Both the position numbers and the translations under genes were made by a program. Under the pieces are notes generated by a model. The model had not been told where the DNA came from and made no database searches. It saw nothing but the letters and a program-made list of their open reading frames with translations. Below are positions 35,961-44,588 of a stretch of DNA of 47,637 nt, piece after piece; the stretch's first letter is position 1; each line of letters starts with the position of its first letter. This DNA is from Intrasporangium_A sp039812505 (GTDB taxonomy: Bacteria > Actinomycetota > Actinomycetes > Actinomycetales > Dermatophilaceae), in NCBI RefSeq assembly GCF_039812505.1, contig NZ_JBDIAQ010000012.1:1-47637 (forward strand). Direction: 5' to 3'.

Positions 35961-36037
35961 TGGCCACCGTGCTGCCGACCACCGTGCTGCCGACCGTCGC
36001 GCGGTCCGGCGGTCGCCGGCCCGCCGGGATCGGGTAG
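35960..36037 (+). CDS. Possible 25-residue coupled leader peptide
   Basis: The M24 stop codon overlaps an ATG (TGATG), opening a 25-codon frame that ends 8 bases before the ABC ATPase start codon. It encodes the repeated pentapeptide TVLPT-TVLPT from a perfect 15-bp tandem duplication (35966-35980 and 35981-35995). It may only be the carry-over of ribosomes between genes. No homologue is known to me. Confidence 0.3.
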   Translation: MATVLPTTVLPTVARSGGRRPAGIG

Positions 36038-36045
36038 GTGCCGTC

Positions 36046-37656
36046 ATGGACCGCCAACCCCTCCCGCGGCCCACCTCCGAGCTGTCCCTCGACGCGGCGC
36101 TCGACCGCGCCCTGGACCCCGACGTCGACCTCGAGGGTATGCCGCTCGCGCTGTCGGTCACGAACGTGTCCAAGACCTACGGCGTGACCAGAGCCCTTCG
36201 CAACGCCCACCTGCAGGTACGTCCCGGAGAGGTCGTCTCCCTCGTCGGTGGGAACGGCTCGGGCAAGTCCACCCTCGTGAAGATCATGGCCGGGGTGGTG
36301 CGCGCCGACAGCGGGCAGCTGCGCATCCGTGGCCGCAGCTACGAGCTGGACGCCTTCACGCCTGCCGACTCCCGGCGCTGCGGGCTGCACATGGTCCACC
36401 AGCACCGAACGACCTTCGACGAGCTGTCGGTCGTGGAGAACCTGTCGATCGGCCGGGGCTTCGAGACCGACCGCTCCGGCCGGATCCGCTGGGGCGCCGC
36501 CCGGCGCCGCGCCACGCGGCTGATCGAGCAGTACCAGATCGCCTGCCGGCCGGACGACCTCGTGGGTGACCTCGGCCCTGCGGCGCAGACCATGCTCGAG
36601 ATCGCCCGGGCCCTGCAGGACCAGCAGGACGCCTCGGAGGGCGTTCTCGTCCTCGACGAGCCGACCGCCAGTCTGCCCCCGCACGAGGTGGAGTTCCTGC
36701 TGGGCGCCCTCAAGGGCTTCGCCGAGGCCGGTCAGGGAGTCCTGTTCATCTCGCACCGCCTGGACGAGGTGTTCGACGTCTCGACCCGGGTCACCGGCCT
36801 GCGCGACGGGCAGATCGTCGGCACCGTCCCGGCCGAGGGGCTCGAGCGCGAGGAGCTGATCGAGATGATCGCCGGTCGCGCTGTCACCTTCACCGGCTCC
36901 GGCGAGGTCGACACGGCCACCACGCAGCCGGTCCTGGCCACCGAGGAGCTCACCGGCGGGTCGGTCCGCGGCGCCACGCTGCAGGTCCACCCCGGGGAGA
37001 TCGTCGGGGTGGCCGGGCTCGCCGGGTCCGGGCGCAGCACGCTGCTGCGCCTGCTGTTCGGCGCGCAGCGCGCCACCGGCGGGACGATCCGGCTGCGCGA
37101 CCAGCAGGTCGAGCTCACGAGCCCGGCGGACGGCATCCGGCACGGCATCGCGTTCGTGCCCGAGAACCGCCCCAAGGACGCCGTCTTCCCCGACCTGTCG
37201 GTCGCCGAGAACCTCACCATCGGGCACCTGCGCCCGTTCGTCAGCCTCGGCAGCGTCCGGCATCGCGCCGTGCGCCGGGCCGGTCGCGAGGCCATCGTCG
37301 AGTACAGCGTCAAGGCCGCGTCCGAGCAGGTCCCGATCGGCAGCCTCTCCGGCGGCAACCAGCAGAAGATCTCGGTCGCCAGATGGCTCGCGACCCCGCC
37401 GACCGTGCTGCTGCTCGACGAGCCGACGCAGGGGGTCGACGTCGGCGCCCGCTCCGAGATCTGGGACATCGTGAGGCAGGCCGCGGCCCAGGGCACGGCA
37501 GTCCTCGTCGTCAGCTCCGACCTGGAGGAGCTCGTCTACCTCTCCCACCGGCTGGTCATCATGCGCGATGGCCGGCTCGTGGGCTCCCTTGCCAGCCAAG
37601 GCCTCTCGCCCGAGGCCGTCAACCACCGACTTCACACCCTGGAGGTGGGGACATGA
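36046..37656 (+). CDS. Sugar-type (RbsA-like) ABC transporter double ATPase
   Basis: A 536-residue protein with two nucleotide-binding domains, as in RbsA/XylG. Domain one has Walker A GGNGSGKS and Walker B LVLDEPTASL, but its signature is divergent (DLGPAAQTMLEIARAL instead of LSxxxQ). Domain two has the usual imperfect Walker A GLAGSGRS, signature SLSGGNQQK and Walker B LLLDEPTQGVD. About 35 extra residues precede the first domain. The gene overlaps the permease gene by 4 bases (ATGA). RbsA-type importers move ribose-like sugars, but also autoinducer-2, nucleosides and polyols, so a non-sugar ligand is possible in this island. Confidence 0.93.
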   Translation: MDRQPLPRPTSELSLDAALDRALDPDVDLEGMPLALSVTNVSKTYGVTRALRNAHLQVRPGEVVSLVGGNGSGKSTLVKIMAGVVRADSGQLRIRGRSYELDAFTPADSRRCGLHMVHQHRTTFDELSVVENLSIGRGFETDRSGRIRWGAARRRATRLIEQYQIACRPDDLVGDLGPAAQTMLEIARALQDQQDASEGVLVLDEPTASLPPHEVEFLLGALKGFAEAGQGVLFISHRLDEVFDVSTRVTGLRDGQIVGTVPAEGLEREELIEMIAGRAVTFTGSGEVDTATTQPVLATEELTGGSVRGATLQVHPGEIVGVAGLAGSGRSTLLRLLFGAQRATGGTIRLRDQQVELTSPADGIRHGIAFVPENRPKDAVFPDLSVAENLTIGHLRPFVSLGSVRHRAVRRAGREAIVEYSVKAASEQVPIGSLSGGNQQKISVARWLATPPTVLLLDEPTQGVDVGARSEIWDIVRQAAAQGTAVLVVSSDLEELVYLSHRLVIMRDGRLVGSLASQGLSPEAVNHRLHTLEVGT

Positions 37657-38681
37657 CCCTGAACACTGCCCCGGACGCCACCCCGACCGCGACCACGCCC
37701 ACCCCGGAGGCCTCCTCGCGCGGGGACCGGGCCCGACGGATCCGCCACCACGCCGAGGCGAGCGCGCTCGTCGTGCTCACCATCGTCGTGGCGATCGTGT
37801 GGTCCCTGCTGCCCGAGACGTCCCGCTCGTTCCCATCGCTGGCGAACCTGCGCGTCGTGCTGCTCAGTCAGGCCGTCCTGGTCATCGTGACGATGGGCGC
37901 CCTCGTGCCCCTCATCTGCCGGCAGTACGACTTCTCGGTCGGTGCCGTCACCGGCCTCAGCTCGATCCTCGCGGCCAGCGTGCTCGCCGGCGGCGGGTCC
38001 ATGCCGGTCGCCGTCCTGGCCGGGCTGGGCGTCGCGCTGCTGGTCGGGCTGGTCAACGGCGTGCTGGTCACCGTCGTGGGCGTCGACTCCGTCATCGTCA
38101 CCCTCGGCATGACCACGCTGCTGGCCGGGGTCGCGACCTGGAAGACCGGCGGGCTCAGCATCCTGTCCGGCATCCCCGAGAGCCTGCTCAGCATCACCAA
38201 CCCGCTCGTGATCGGGATCCCGATCAGCTTCGCCGTCGCGCTGGTGTTCACCATCGCCACCGGCTACACGATGCGCAGCACGCCGTTCGGCAGGTACCTG
38301 CACGCCATCGGCTCCAACGTGTCCGCGGCACGCCTGGTCGGCCTGCCCACGCGCCGGCTCACCCTGGGCGCCTTCCTCATCTCGGCCCTGTTCGCCGGGG
38401 CCGCCGGGATCGTGCTGCTGGGGACGACCGGAGCCGGCAACCCCCGCGTCGGACCGGAGCTGACCCTGCCCGCCATCGCGGCCGGCTTCCTCAGCGTGGC
38501 CGCCATCAAGCCCGGCCGGTTCAACGTCTGGGGAGCCTTCGTGGCGATCCTGTTCCTCGCCGTGCTGAACAGCGGGCTGAACCTGATGGGCGTCAGCTCG
38601 TACGTCAACGACTTCGCCAACGGCCTCGCCCTGATCGCCGGGGTCTCGCTCTCGGCCCTGCTCCGCCGCCGCGGTACCTGA
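37653..38681 (+). CDS. RbsC-like ABC transporter permease
   Basis: A 342-residue permease with about 8-10 helices after a hydrophilic N-terminus of some 35 residues. Typical RbsC features are LICRQYDFSVGAVTGL, the central VDSVIVTLGMTTLLAG, and GRYLHAIGSNVSAARLVGLPTRR, the ATPase-contact loop. Overlaps the ATPase gene by ATGA. Confidence 0.93.
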   Translation: MTLNTAPDATPTATTPTPEASSRGDRARRIRHHAEASALVVLTIVVAIVWSLLPETSRSFPSLANLRVVLLSQAVLVIVTMGALVPLICRQYDFSVGAVTGLSSILAASVLAGGGSMPVAVLAGLGVALLVGLVNGVLVTVVGVDSVIVTLGMTTLLAGVATWKTGGLSILSGIPESLLSITNPLVIGIPISFAVALVFTIATGYTMRSTPFGRYLHAIGSNVSAARLVGLPTRRLTLGAFLISALFAGAAGIVLLGTTGAGNPRVGPELTLPAIAAGFLSVAAIKPGRFNVWGAFVAILFLAVLNSGLNLMGVSSYVNDFANGLALIAGVSLSALLRRRGT

Positions 38682-38729
38682 GCGGCGCGACGCCGCGGCC
38701 CCTCCCAGACCTCCACGGAAGGCACACCC

Positions 38730-39893
38730 ATGAAGCTCACCCGTATCCGGCGACACCTGTCGGCCGTCGCGGCCGTCGTCCTGACCGCGGCCCTGGCGGC
38801 CTGCGGCACGGCCGACAGCGACCCCCAGAGCGGCTCCGCGGCACAGGCTGCTCCCGGGGCCGGCGTGGCCGCCGTCCAAGGCGACTTCGACCGTTGGATC
38901 AAGGGGACCAGTGTCGCGCCACCCGTGGCGGACAGCCCCAAGGCCGCCGCCGGCAAGCACATCTGGATCATCTCGTGCGGACAGTCGAACGCCTCGTGCG
39001 CCCGGGGCACCAAGGGGGCGCAGGACGCCGCGGCCGCCATCGGGTGGGAGGCCACCGTCTACGACACCAAGGGCAACCTGTCCACCGCGGGCGACGGCAT
39101 CCGGCAGGCCATCGCCGGCCGGGCGGACGGCATCTTCATGTACTTCATCGACTGCAGCTACGCCCAGCAGCCGCTGGCCGAGGCCAAGGCCGCCGGGATC
39201 CCGGTCGTTCAGGCCGAGGGGATCGACTGCAACATCGCCGACCCCAAGTCGCCCTCGCTGTTCACCCACAGCGTCTCCTACGAGGAGGGCCCGCTGCTGA
39301 CCTGGCTCGAGTCGTTCGGCGCCTCGCTCGCGGCCCTGCTGGTCACCGAGACCAACGGACGCGGCAACATCCTCTTCGTCGCCGACAACGTCGCCATCGG
39401 CACCCAGAACGTCATCAAGGGCTACAAGCGGGAGATGGCCAAGTGCCCCGACTGCACCTCGGAGGTCGTCGAGTACTCCTTCGACCAGCTGACGGCCGGG
39501 GTCAGCCAGCAGGTCCAGCAGAAGCTGCTGCAGAAACCGGACACCGACGCGGTCGGCGTCGCCTACGACGGCATCCTGCAGGGCGGCGTCTCCGTGGCCG
39601 TCCTGCAGTCCATCCGGGGCGGCCGCCATCTCGTCCTGGCTGCCGGCGAGGGCTCTGCCCCGACGATGGACCTGGTCCGCAAGGGCAGTGTCGTCGGCGG
39701 GTCCGGCCTGGACAACGAGTGGGAGGGCTGGTCCGGCGTGGACAACCTGAACCGGATCATGCAGGGTGCGCCGGGCGTCGGCAGCGGGATCGGCATCCAG
39801 CTCTACGACAAGGAGCACAACGTGCCGGCCAGCGGGCCGTACGTCGCCACCGTGGACTACCAGGCTGCCTACCGCAAGGCCTGGGCGCGCTGA
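38730..39893 (+). CDS. Periplasmic-binding lipoprotein of the RbsACB-like importer
   Basis: A 387-residue lipoprotein (lipobox LAAC, Cys about residue 24) with a type I periplasmic binding domain of the sugar-binding kind (SQGADG-like RADGIFMYFIDCSYAQQPLAEAKAAGIPVV). It contains an unusual number of cysteines for such a protein (ISCGQSNASC, DCSY, DCNI, KCPDC), several in CxxC-like spacing, which might form disulphides. Last gene of the Lrp-M24-ABC transcription unit, followed by a terminator at 39968-40007. Confidence 0.9.
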   Translation: MKLTRIRRHLSAVAAVVLTAALAACGTADSDPQSGSAAQAAPGAGVAAVQGDFDRWIKGTSVAPPVADSPKAAAGKHIWIISCGQSNASCARGTKGAQDAAAAIGWEATVYDTKGNLSTAGDGIRQAIAGRADGIFMYFIDCSYAQQPLAEAKAAGIPVVQAEGIDCNIADPKSPSLFTHSVSYEEGPLLTWLESFGASLAALLVTETNGRGNILFVADNVAIGTQNVIKGYKREMAKCPDCTSEVVEYSFDQLTAGVSQQVQQKLLQKPDTDAVGVAYDGILQGGVSVAVLQSIRGGRHLVLAAGEGSAPTMDLVRKGSVVGGSGLDNEWEGWSGVDNLNRIMQGAPGVGSGIGIQLYDKEHNVPASGPYVATVDYQAAYRKAWAR

Positions 39894-39967
39894 CCCGGCC
39901 TGACCGCGCCTGCCCACGTCAGCGTGCTCGACCACCTCCGACGAGGCGCCCGGATGCCGCTCAGCCA

Positions 39968-40007
39968 CCTCCCCGACCACCCGCCCGACCGCGCGTGGCC
40001 GGGGAGG
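39968..40007 (+). terminator. Hairpin between the convergent binding-protein and ROK genes
   Basis: A 13-bp stem with one mismatch (39968-39980 with 39995-40007) and a 14-base loop. It lies between the two stop codons and can serve both directions. Confidence 0.7.
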
Positions 40008-40069
40008 CGGGCTGGGCGGCATACCGTCTCGCGGCGAGGAGGCAGGTGGGGCCCACGCCCCCTCACCGG

Positions 40070-41275
40070 TCAGGTGGCCGGCTGCCGCCAGACGTCGAGG
40101 ACCCGCTCGCGGGCCGTCGCGGAGGCTGCCGCGACCGCGCCCACGACCACGACGTCGGCGCCGAGGCGGGAGCCGACCAGCTCGGGCGCCGGCAGGTCCA
40201 GGTCGGTCGGCAGGGCGAGCCGGGCGGCGGCGATGACCTCGTCGATCCCGGCTGAGATCGCGCCCGACACGACGACCAGCCGCGGGTCGAACATGCTCCC
40301 GAGGACGCTCACGATCCGCGCCAGCACCGCGGCCACCCGCGCGGCGACCCGGCCCGCGTCAGCGTCACCCGCGGCCGCCAGCTCGAGCACGGACCGCCCG
40401 TCGATGCGTTCCGGCGGCATCGCCCCCAGCGCGCTTTCGGGTGCCAGCCTCGCCCCGGCGATCTCCGCCCTGGCCCACTGCGCCGCCCGGGTGCCCAGCC
40501 CCTCCGCGGAGCCGACGCCGTCGACGTGGTCGAAGGCGATCATCTCGCCGACCCCGCCGTGCGCCCCCCGCAGGACCCGCCCGTCGACCACGACGCCGGC
40601 GCCCAGCCGGGTCCCGGCCAGCAGCGAGACGTAGTCGGGGCACCCGACGGCCGCGCCCACCGCCCCCTCGGCCACGGCCGCCAGGGAGGCGTCGTTGTCG
40701 ATGCGCACCAGTGGCGCCCAGGCGAACGCGTCGACCAGGCCGGGGTTCATCAGGTCCCAGAAGCCGGTGCGGTGCCGCGGCGAACGCCCCTCGGCGTCCA
40801 CGGGTGCCGGCACCCCGACGCAGACCGCCAGCACGTCATGGCGGGTCCGCCCCGCCGCACGCAGCGCATCGGACACCGCTGCGACGATCAGGCGGCGCCG
40901 GGTCGTGGCGTCGTCGCGCTCGACGTCGAGGGCGAGCCGGTGCGTCGCGAGCGTCCGGGACCGCAGGTCCGCCACCACGACCGTGACCCGCGCGTGGCCC
41001 GCGTCGACGCCGACGAGCACGGCGGCATCCTCGCGCACCTCGAAGCGCCGGGCCGGACGGCCCTTGCGGTAGGAGCTGGTCACCCGCGCGTTCGGCAGCT
41101 CGCGAAGCAGGCCCAGCCCGGCCAGCGTGTCCATGGCCTCGATCGTGGTCGACCGGGTCAGCCCGGTGGCGCCCATCACCGCAGAGGCGGTGAAGTCGTC
41201 CGCGCCCCAAGCGTGCTCGAGCACTGCGGCCAGGCTGAGCGGCCTCGGTGCGAGGCTCTTCGGCGATGCAGTCAT
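40070..41275 (-). CDS. ROK-family repressor of the alpha-glucoside operon
   Basis: A 401-residue ROK protein: N-terminal winged helix (FTASAVMGATGLTRSTTIEAM) and a sugar-binding domain (GVDAGHARVTVVVADLR, VRIDNDASLAAVAEGAVG, LLAGTRLGAGVVVDG). The cysteine zinc motif is missing. Divergent from the binding-protein gene with 113 bases between, it should repress the alpha-glucoside genes by binding the repeat between the two promoters. Confidence 0.92.
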   Translation of the reverse strand: MTASPKSLAPRPLSLAAVLEHAWGADDFTASAVMGATGLTRSTTIEAMDTLAGLGLLRELPNARVTSSYRKGRPARRFEVREDAAVLVGVDAGHARVTVVVADLRSRTLATHRLALDVERDDATTRRRLIVAAVSDALRAAGRTRHDVLAVCVGVPAPVDAEGRSPRHRTGFWDLMNPGLVDAFAWAPLVRIDNDASLAAVAEGAVGAAVGCPDYVSLLAGTRLGAGVVVDGRVLRGAHGGVGEMIAFDHVDGVGSAEGLGTRAAQWARAEIAGARLAPESALGAMPPERIDGRSVLELAAAGDADAGRVAARVAAVLARIVSVLGSMFDPRLVVVSGAISAGIDEVIAAARLALPTDLDLPAPELVGSRLGADVVVVGAVAAASATARERVLDVWRQPAT

Positions 41276-41280
41276 GAGTA

Positions 41281-41310
41281 TTGACCTGCTCTCGGTTGTG
41301 CTGTCATAAT
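41281..41310 (+). promoter_or_regulatory. Promoter of the alpha-glucoside operon
   Basis: TTGACC (41281-41286) and CATAAT (41305-41310) with an 18-base spacer are close to the sigma-70 consensus. Transcription would begin near 41317, just before the repeat at 41323. Confidence 0.7.
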
Positions 41311-41322
41311 GCGTCGAGGCAG

Positions 41323-41352
41323 TTTATTCGATAAGTAAATCTACTCATCGAA
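41323..41352. promoter_or_regulatory. Operator-like AT-rich repeats between the divergent promoters
   Basis: TTTA-n9-TAAA (41323-41339, with extra matched positions inside) overlaps a second inverted repeat, TTCGAT (41327-41332) with ATCGAA (41347-41352). The stretch is much more AT-rich than its surroundings and overlaps the minus-strand -10, so one bound ROK protein could block both directions. Confidence 0.5.
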
Positions 41353-41366
41353 CCTTCTAGTTGCAA
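41338..41366 (-). promoter_or_regulatory. Candidate promoter of the ROK gene
   Basis: On the minus strand TTGCAA (41366-41361) and TAGATT (41343-41338) are separated by 17 bases, each matching the consensus at four of six positions. Confidence 0.4.
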
Positions 41367-41388
41367 CCACCACCGGACGGAGAACGAG

Positions 41389-42708
41389 GTGCCTGAGAGA
41401 GCAGGACGAGCACGGCGCATGGTCGCAGCGGTGGCCGCGGTCGCGGTGAGCGCAGCGGTGCTGGTCGGATGCTCGACCGACAGCCGGGAGACGGTCCGCT
41501 TCACCTTCAGCAAGCGTGAGGCGATCGAGTTCATGCAGAAGGTCGTCGACGACTACAACGCCTCGCAGCAGCGGGTGCGGGTCGTCATGGACACCTCGGG
41601 TGTCGATGTCGTGTCGGCCAGCTTCGTGCGCGGCAACCCGCCCGACCTCATGCTCGCCAACTACAACTTCGAGGTCGCGCGGTTCGTGCAGCGCTGCACG
41701 CTCAGCGACCTCTCCGGAACCCGTGCCGCCGCGGAGGTCCGCAAGGACCTGCAGCCGCTGATGGACCAGTACGGCCGGTGCGCGGGACGGATCAGCGCGC
41801 TGCCCTACTCGGTGATGGCCGCATCCGTGATCTACAACAAGGACATCTTCGCCAAGCACGGGCTCGCCGTCCCACGGACGTGGAGCGAGCTGATCGCGGT
41901 CTGCGACAAGCTGAAGGCGGCCGGCGTGACGCCGTTCTACGCCACCTTCAAGGACGACTGGACCGTCGGCCAGGGGTGGTACGACTACTCGGTCGGCGGC
42001 TCGCTCGACGTGCTCGACTTCTTCCACCGCCTCTCGGCGGAGGGGGCGAACGTCGGGCCGAGCTCCCCGGTCTCGTTCGAGAAGGGGTTTGCCGAGCCGA
42101 TGGACAAGATGCTCCAGCTCACCCGCAAGTACGTCAACGCCGACGCGCCCAGCCGGGCCTACGGCGACGGCAACCTCGCCTTCGGCAAGGGGGAGGCGGC
42201 CATGTACCTGCAGGGCCCGTGGGCCTTCAGCGAGATCGCCAAGACCGCGCCCAACCTCAAGCTCGGGACGTTCCCGCTGCCGATGACGCAGGACCCCGGT
42301 GACCTCCGCGTGCGGGTCAACATGGACCTCGCGGCGATGATCCCCGAGGGCTCGAAGCACCAGCAGGCCGCCCGCGACTTCCTCGAGTACCTCTACCAGC
42401 CCGAGCGCATCAGGGCGTACAACGCCTCGCAGCTCGGCTTCACGCCGACCGAGGACGCACCACCGCCTGACGACCCGCGCATCGCCGGGATGACCAAGTA
42501 CTACCAGGCCGGGCAGGTCTACCAGGGCCCGTCGGTCCTCGTGCCGAAGACGATCCCCGTCTTCAACTACGCGCAGGCCATGGTGTTCGGCGCCGACCCT
42601 GCCTCGACCCTCCGGACGATGGACCAGGACTGGGCGCGCCTGGCCTTCCGCCAACCCGCAGCGCCCCAGGCCCTCGGTTCCCACGAGACGAAGGAGTCCG
42701 TGCAATGA
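41389..42708 (+). CDS. Carbohydrate-binding lipoprotein of an ABC importer
   Basis: A 439-residue SBP family 1 lipoprotein. The signal peptide ends in lipobox LVGC (Cys about residue 27). The fold features are LPYSVMAASVIYNKDIFAKHG, then GKGEAAMYLQGPWAFSEI. Family members bind maltose, trehalose, or other alpha-glucosides. GTG start at 41389. The stop codon overlaps the next gene (ATGA). The adjacent alpha-glucosidase points to an alpha-glucoside ligand. Confidence 0.93.
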   Translation: MPERAGRARRMVAAVAAVAVSAAVLVGCSTDSRETVRFTFSKREAIEFMQKVVDDYNASQQRVRVVMDTSGVDVVSASFVRGNPPDLMLANYNFEVARFVQRCTLSDLSGTRAAAEVRKDLQPLMDQYGRCAGRISALPYSVMAASVIYNKDIFAKHGLAVPRTWSELIAVCDKLKAAGVTPFYATFKDDWTVGQGWYDYSVGGSLDVLDFFHRLSAEGANVGPSSPVSFEKGFAEPMDKMLQLTRKYVNADAPSRAYGDGNLAFGKGEAAMYLQGPWAFSEIAKTAPNLKLGTFPLPMTQDPGDLRVRVNMDLAAMIPEGSKHQQAARDFLEYLYQPERIRAYNASQLGFTPTEDAPPPDDPRIAGMTKYYQAGQVYQGPSVLVPKTIPVFNYAQAMVFGADPASTLRTMDQDWARLAFRQPAAPQALGSHETKESVQ

Positions 42709-43619
42709 GCAGGACCATCCCGACCGCGACGGACGGCGCCCGTCGAACCCGCCACAGGGCCCGCCGCGTCGAACCGCTCTACTACCTGTTCCTGCTGCCC
42801 AGTCTCGTGCTGTTCACCCTGGCCATCACCCTGCCCGGCGTCATCGGCATCTTCTTCAGCTTCACCGACTCCATCGGCATCGGCGACTGGCACTTCACCG
42901 GCCTGACCAACTACATCGCGTTGTTCAGCGACCCGGCGATCCTGCAGAGCTACCTGTTCACCTTCGGCTTCTCGGTGGCGACCGTCATCGTCGTCAACGT
43001 CGTGGCGTTCCTGCTCGCGGTCGGGCTGATCTCCCGGGTCCGGTTCAAGACGGGGCTGCGCACGGTCTTCGTGATCCCCATGGTGGTCTCGGGCATCATC
43101 ATCGCCTACGTCTTCAACTTCCTGTTCTCCAACTCGCTGCCGGCGCTCGGCGATGCGCTCGGCATCTCGTGGCTGCAGACGAGCCTGCTGGCCAACCCCG
43201 ACCTGGCCTGGGTGGCGATCGTCATCGTCACTGCGTGGCAGGCGATCCCCGGCACGCTGCTGATCTACATCGCCGGCCTGCTCGCGGTGCCCGGCGACGT
43301 CTACGAGGCGGCCGACCTCGACGGGGCGTCCAAGACCCAGCAGATGCTGCGGATCACCCTGCCGCTCGTGGCCGGTTACGTCGTCATCAACTTCATCCTC
43401 GGGTTCAAGGGCTTCCTGAACGCGTACGACATCATCGTCGGCCTGACCAACGGCGGTCCCGGCACCTCGACCCGAAGCATCGCCCTGTCGATCATCGGCG
43501 GCTTCAACGGCGGCGACTACGCCTACCAGATGGCCAACGCGACGATCTTCTTCGTCGTCGCCATCATCATCTCCCTGCTCCAGCTCTCCCTCACCCGCGG
43601 AAGGAACCAGCTCTCGTGA
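42705..43619 (+). CDS. Sugar ABC transporter permease, MalF/AglF-like
   Basis: A 304-residue permease with six helices, starting with a basic cytoplasmic tail (HRARRVEPLYYLFLLPSLV). The EAA loop that contacts the ATPase is YEAADLDGASKTQQMLRITLPL. No ATPase gene is in this cluster, so a shared MsiK-type ATPase elsewhere is expected, as usual in actinobacteria. Confidence 0.95.
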   Translation: MSRTIPTATDGARRTRHRARRVEPLYYLFLLPSLVLFTLAITLPGVIGIFFSFTDSIGIGDWHFTGLTNYIALFSDPAILQSYLFTFGFSVATVIVVNVVAFLLAVGLISRVRFKTGLRTVFVIPMVVSGIIIAYVFNFLFSNSLPALGDALGISWLQTSLLANPDLAWVAIVIVTAWQAIPGTLLIYIAGLLAVPGDVYEAADLDGASKTQQMLRITLPLVAGYVVINFILGFKGFLNAYDIIVGLTNGGPGTSTRSIALSIIGGFNGGDYAYQMANATIFFVVAIIISLLQLSLTRGRNQLS

Positions 43620-44527
43620 CCACCAACCAGCCGGCGCTGAACTTCGAGCAGGCAGACGTCTCCGTCGGGCTGCAGAACGCCAGGCCCAAGCGGTCCTGGA
43701 AGAAGATGGAGCGGGTCAACTGGTCCGCGACGGTCATCCTCATGCTGTGCTCGGTCACCGTACTGCTCCCGCTGTACGTGACCATCTCGATGGCCTTCAA
43801 GACGACCGGGCAGGCCGTCGACGGCAACGCCTTCTCGCTGCCGGCGCCGTTCAGCATCGACGGCTTCGTGCAGGCCTGGAACCTCACGAAGTTCCCGGTC
43901 GGCGCGGGCATCTCGCTGCTGGTGACCGCCGGCACCGTGATCGCCACCATCCTGCTGGCGGCCTTCGCCTCCTACGCGATCGTGCGCAACTGGGAGCGCC
44001 GGCTGTTCCGGTACTCGTTCTTCTACATGCTCGGGGCGATGTTCATCCCGTTCCCCGTCGTCGCGCTCCCCCAGATCCAGCTGACCGGACGCGTGGGCCT
44101 GGACAACCCGCTCGGCGTCATCATCCTGGCCACGATGTTCCAGCTCAGCTTCAGCGTGCTGCTGTTCACCGCGTTCCTGCGCTCCATCCCGCTCGAGCTG
44201 GAGGAGAGCGCGCGGATCGACGGCGCCTCGACCTGGCAGACCTTCTGGCACCTGATCTTCCCGCTGCTCGCGCCGATGAGCGCCACGGTCGGCATCTTCG
44301 CCTTCCTCTACGCGTGGAACGACTTCATGATGCCCTCGCTGATCATCTCCGACCCGGCGCTGCAGACCCTGCCGGTGCGGCAGAACCTGTTCCAGACCCA
44401 GTTCAGCAACAACTACAACGTCTCGTTCGCCTCCTACTTCATGGCCATGGCGCCGGCGATCGTGGCCTACCTGTTCACCCAGCGGTGGGTCATGGAGGGC
44501 GTCACCCAGGGCGCCGTCAAGGGCTGA
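43616..44527 (+). CDS. Sugar ABC transporter permease, MalG/AglG-like
   Basis: A 303-residue permease with six helices and the EAA loop LEESARIDGASTWQTFWHLI. It starts with GTG (43616), overlapping the previous stop codon by 4 bases. The hydrophilic N-terminus is about 40 residues. It pairs with the MalF-like subunit. Confidence 0.95.
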   Translation: MTTNQPALNFEQADVSVGLQNARPKRSWKKMERVNWSATVILMLCSVTVLLPLYVTISMAFKTTGQAVDGNAFSLPAPFSIDGFVQAWNLTKFPVGAGISLLVTAGTVIATILLAAFASYAIVRNWERRLFRYSFFYMLGAMFIPFPVVALPQIQLTGRVGLDNPLGVIILATMFQLSFSVLLFTAFLRSIPLELEESARIDGASTWQTFWHLIFPLLAPMSATVGIFAFLYAWNDFMMPSLIISDPALQTLPVRQNLFQTQFSNNYNVSFASYFMAMAPAIVAYLFTQRWVMEGVTQGAVKG

Positions 44528-44588
44528 GCCCGCCGCACCCGCTCGACCGACCACCGTCACGCAACACCTCGAAAGGACCTCCTCAACC

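Noticed and set aside
36046..39893. Assignment of the importer to ribose (rbsACB)
   Set aside because: There is no ribokinase or RbsD gene nearby, and the context is nitrogenous-compound catabolism, so a ribose symbol would overstate the evidence.
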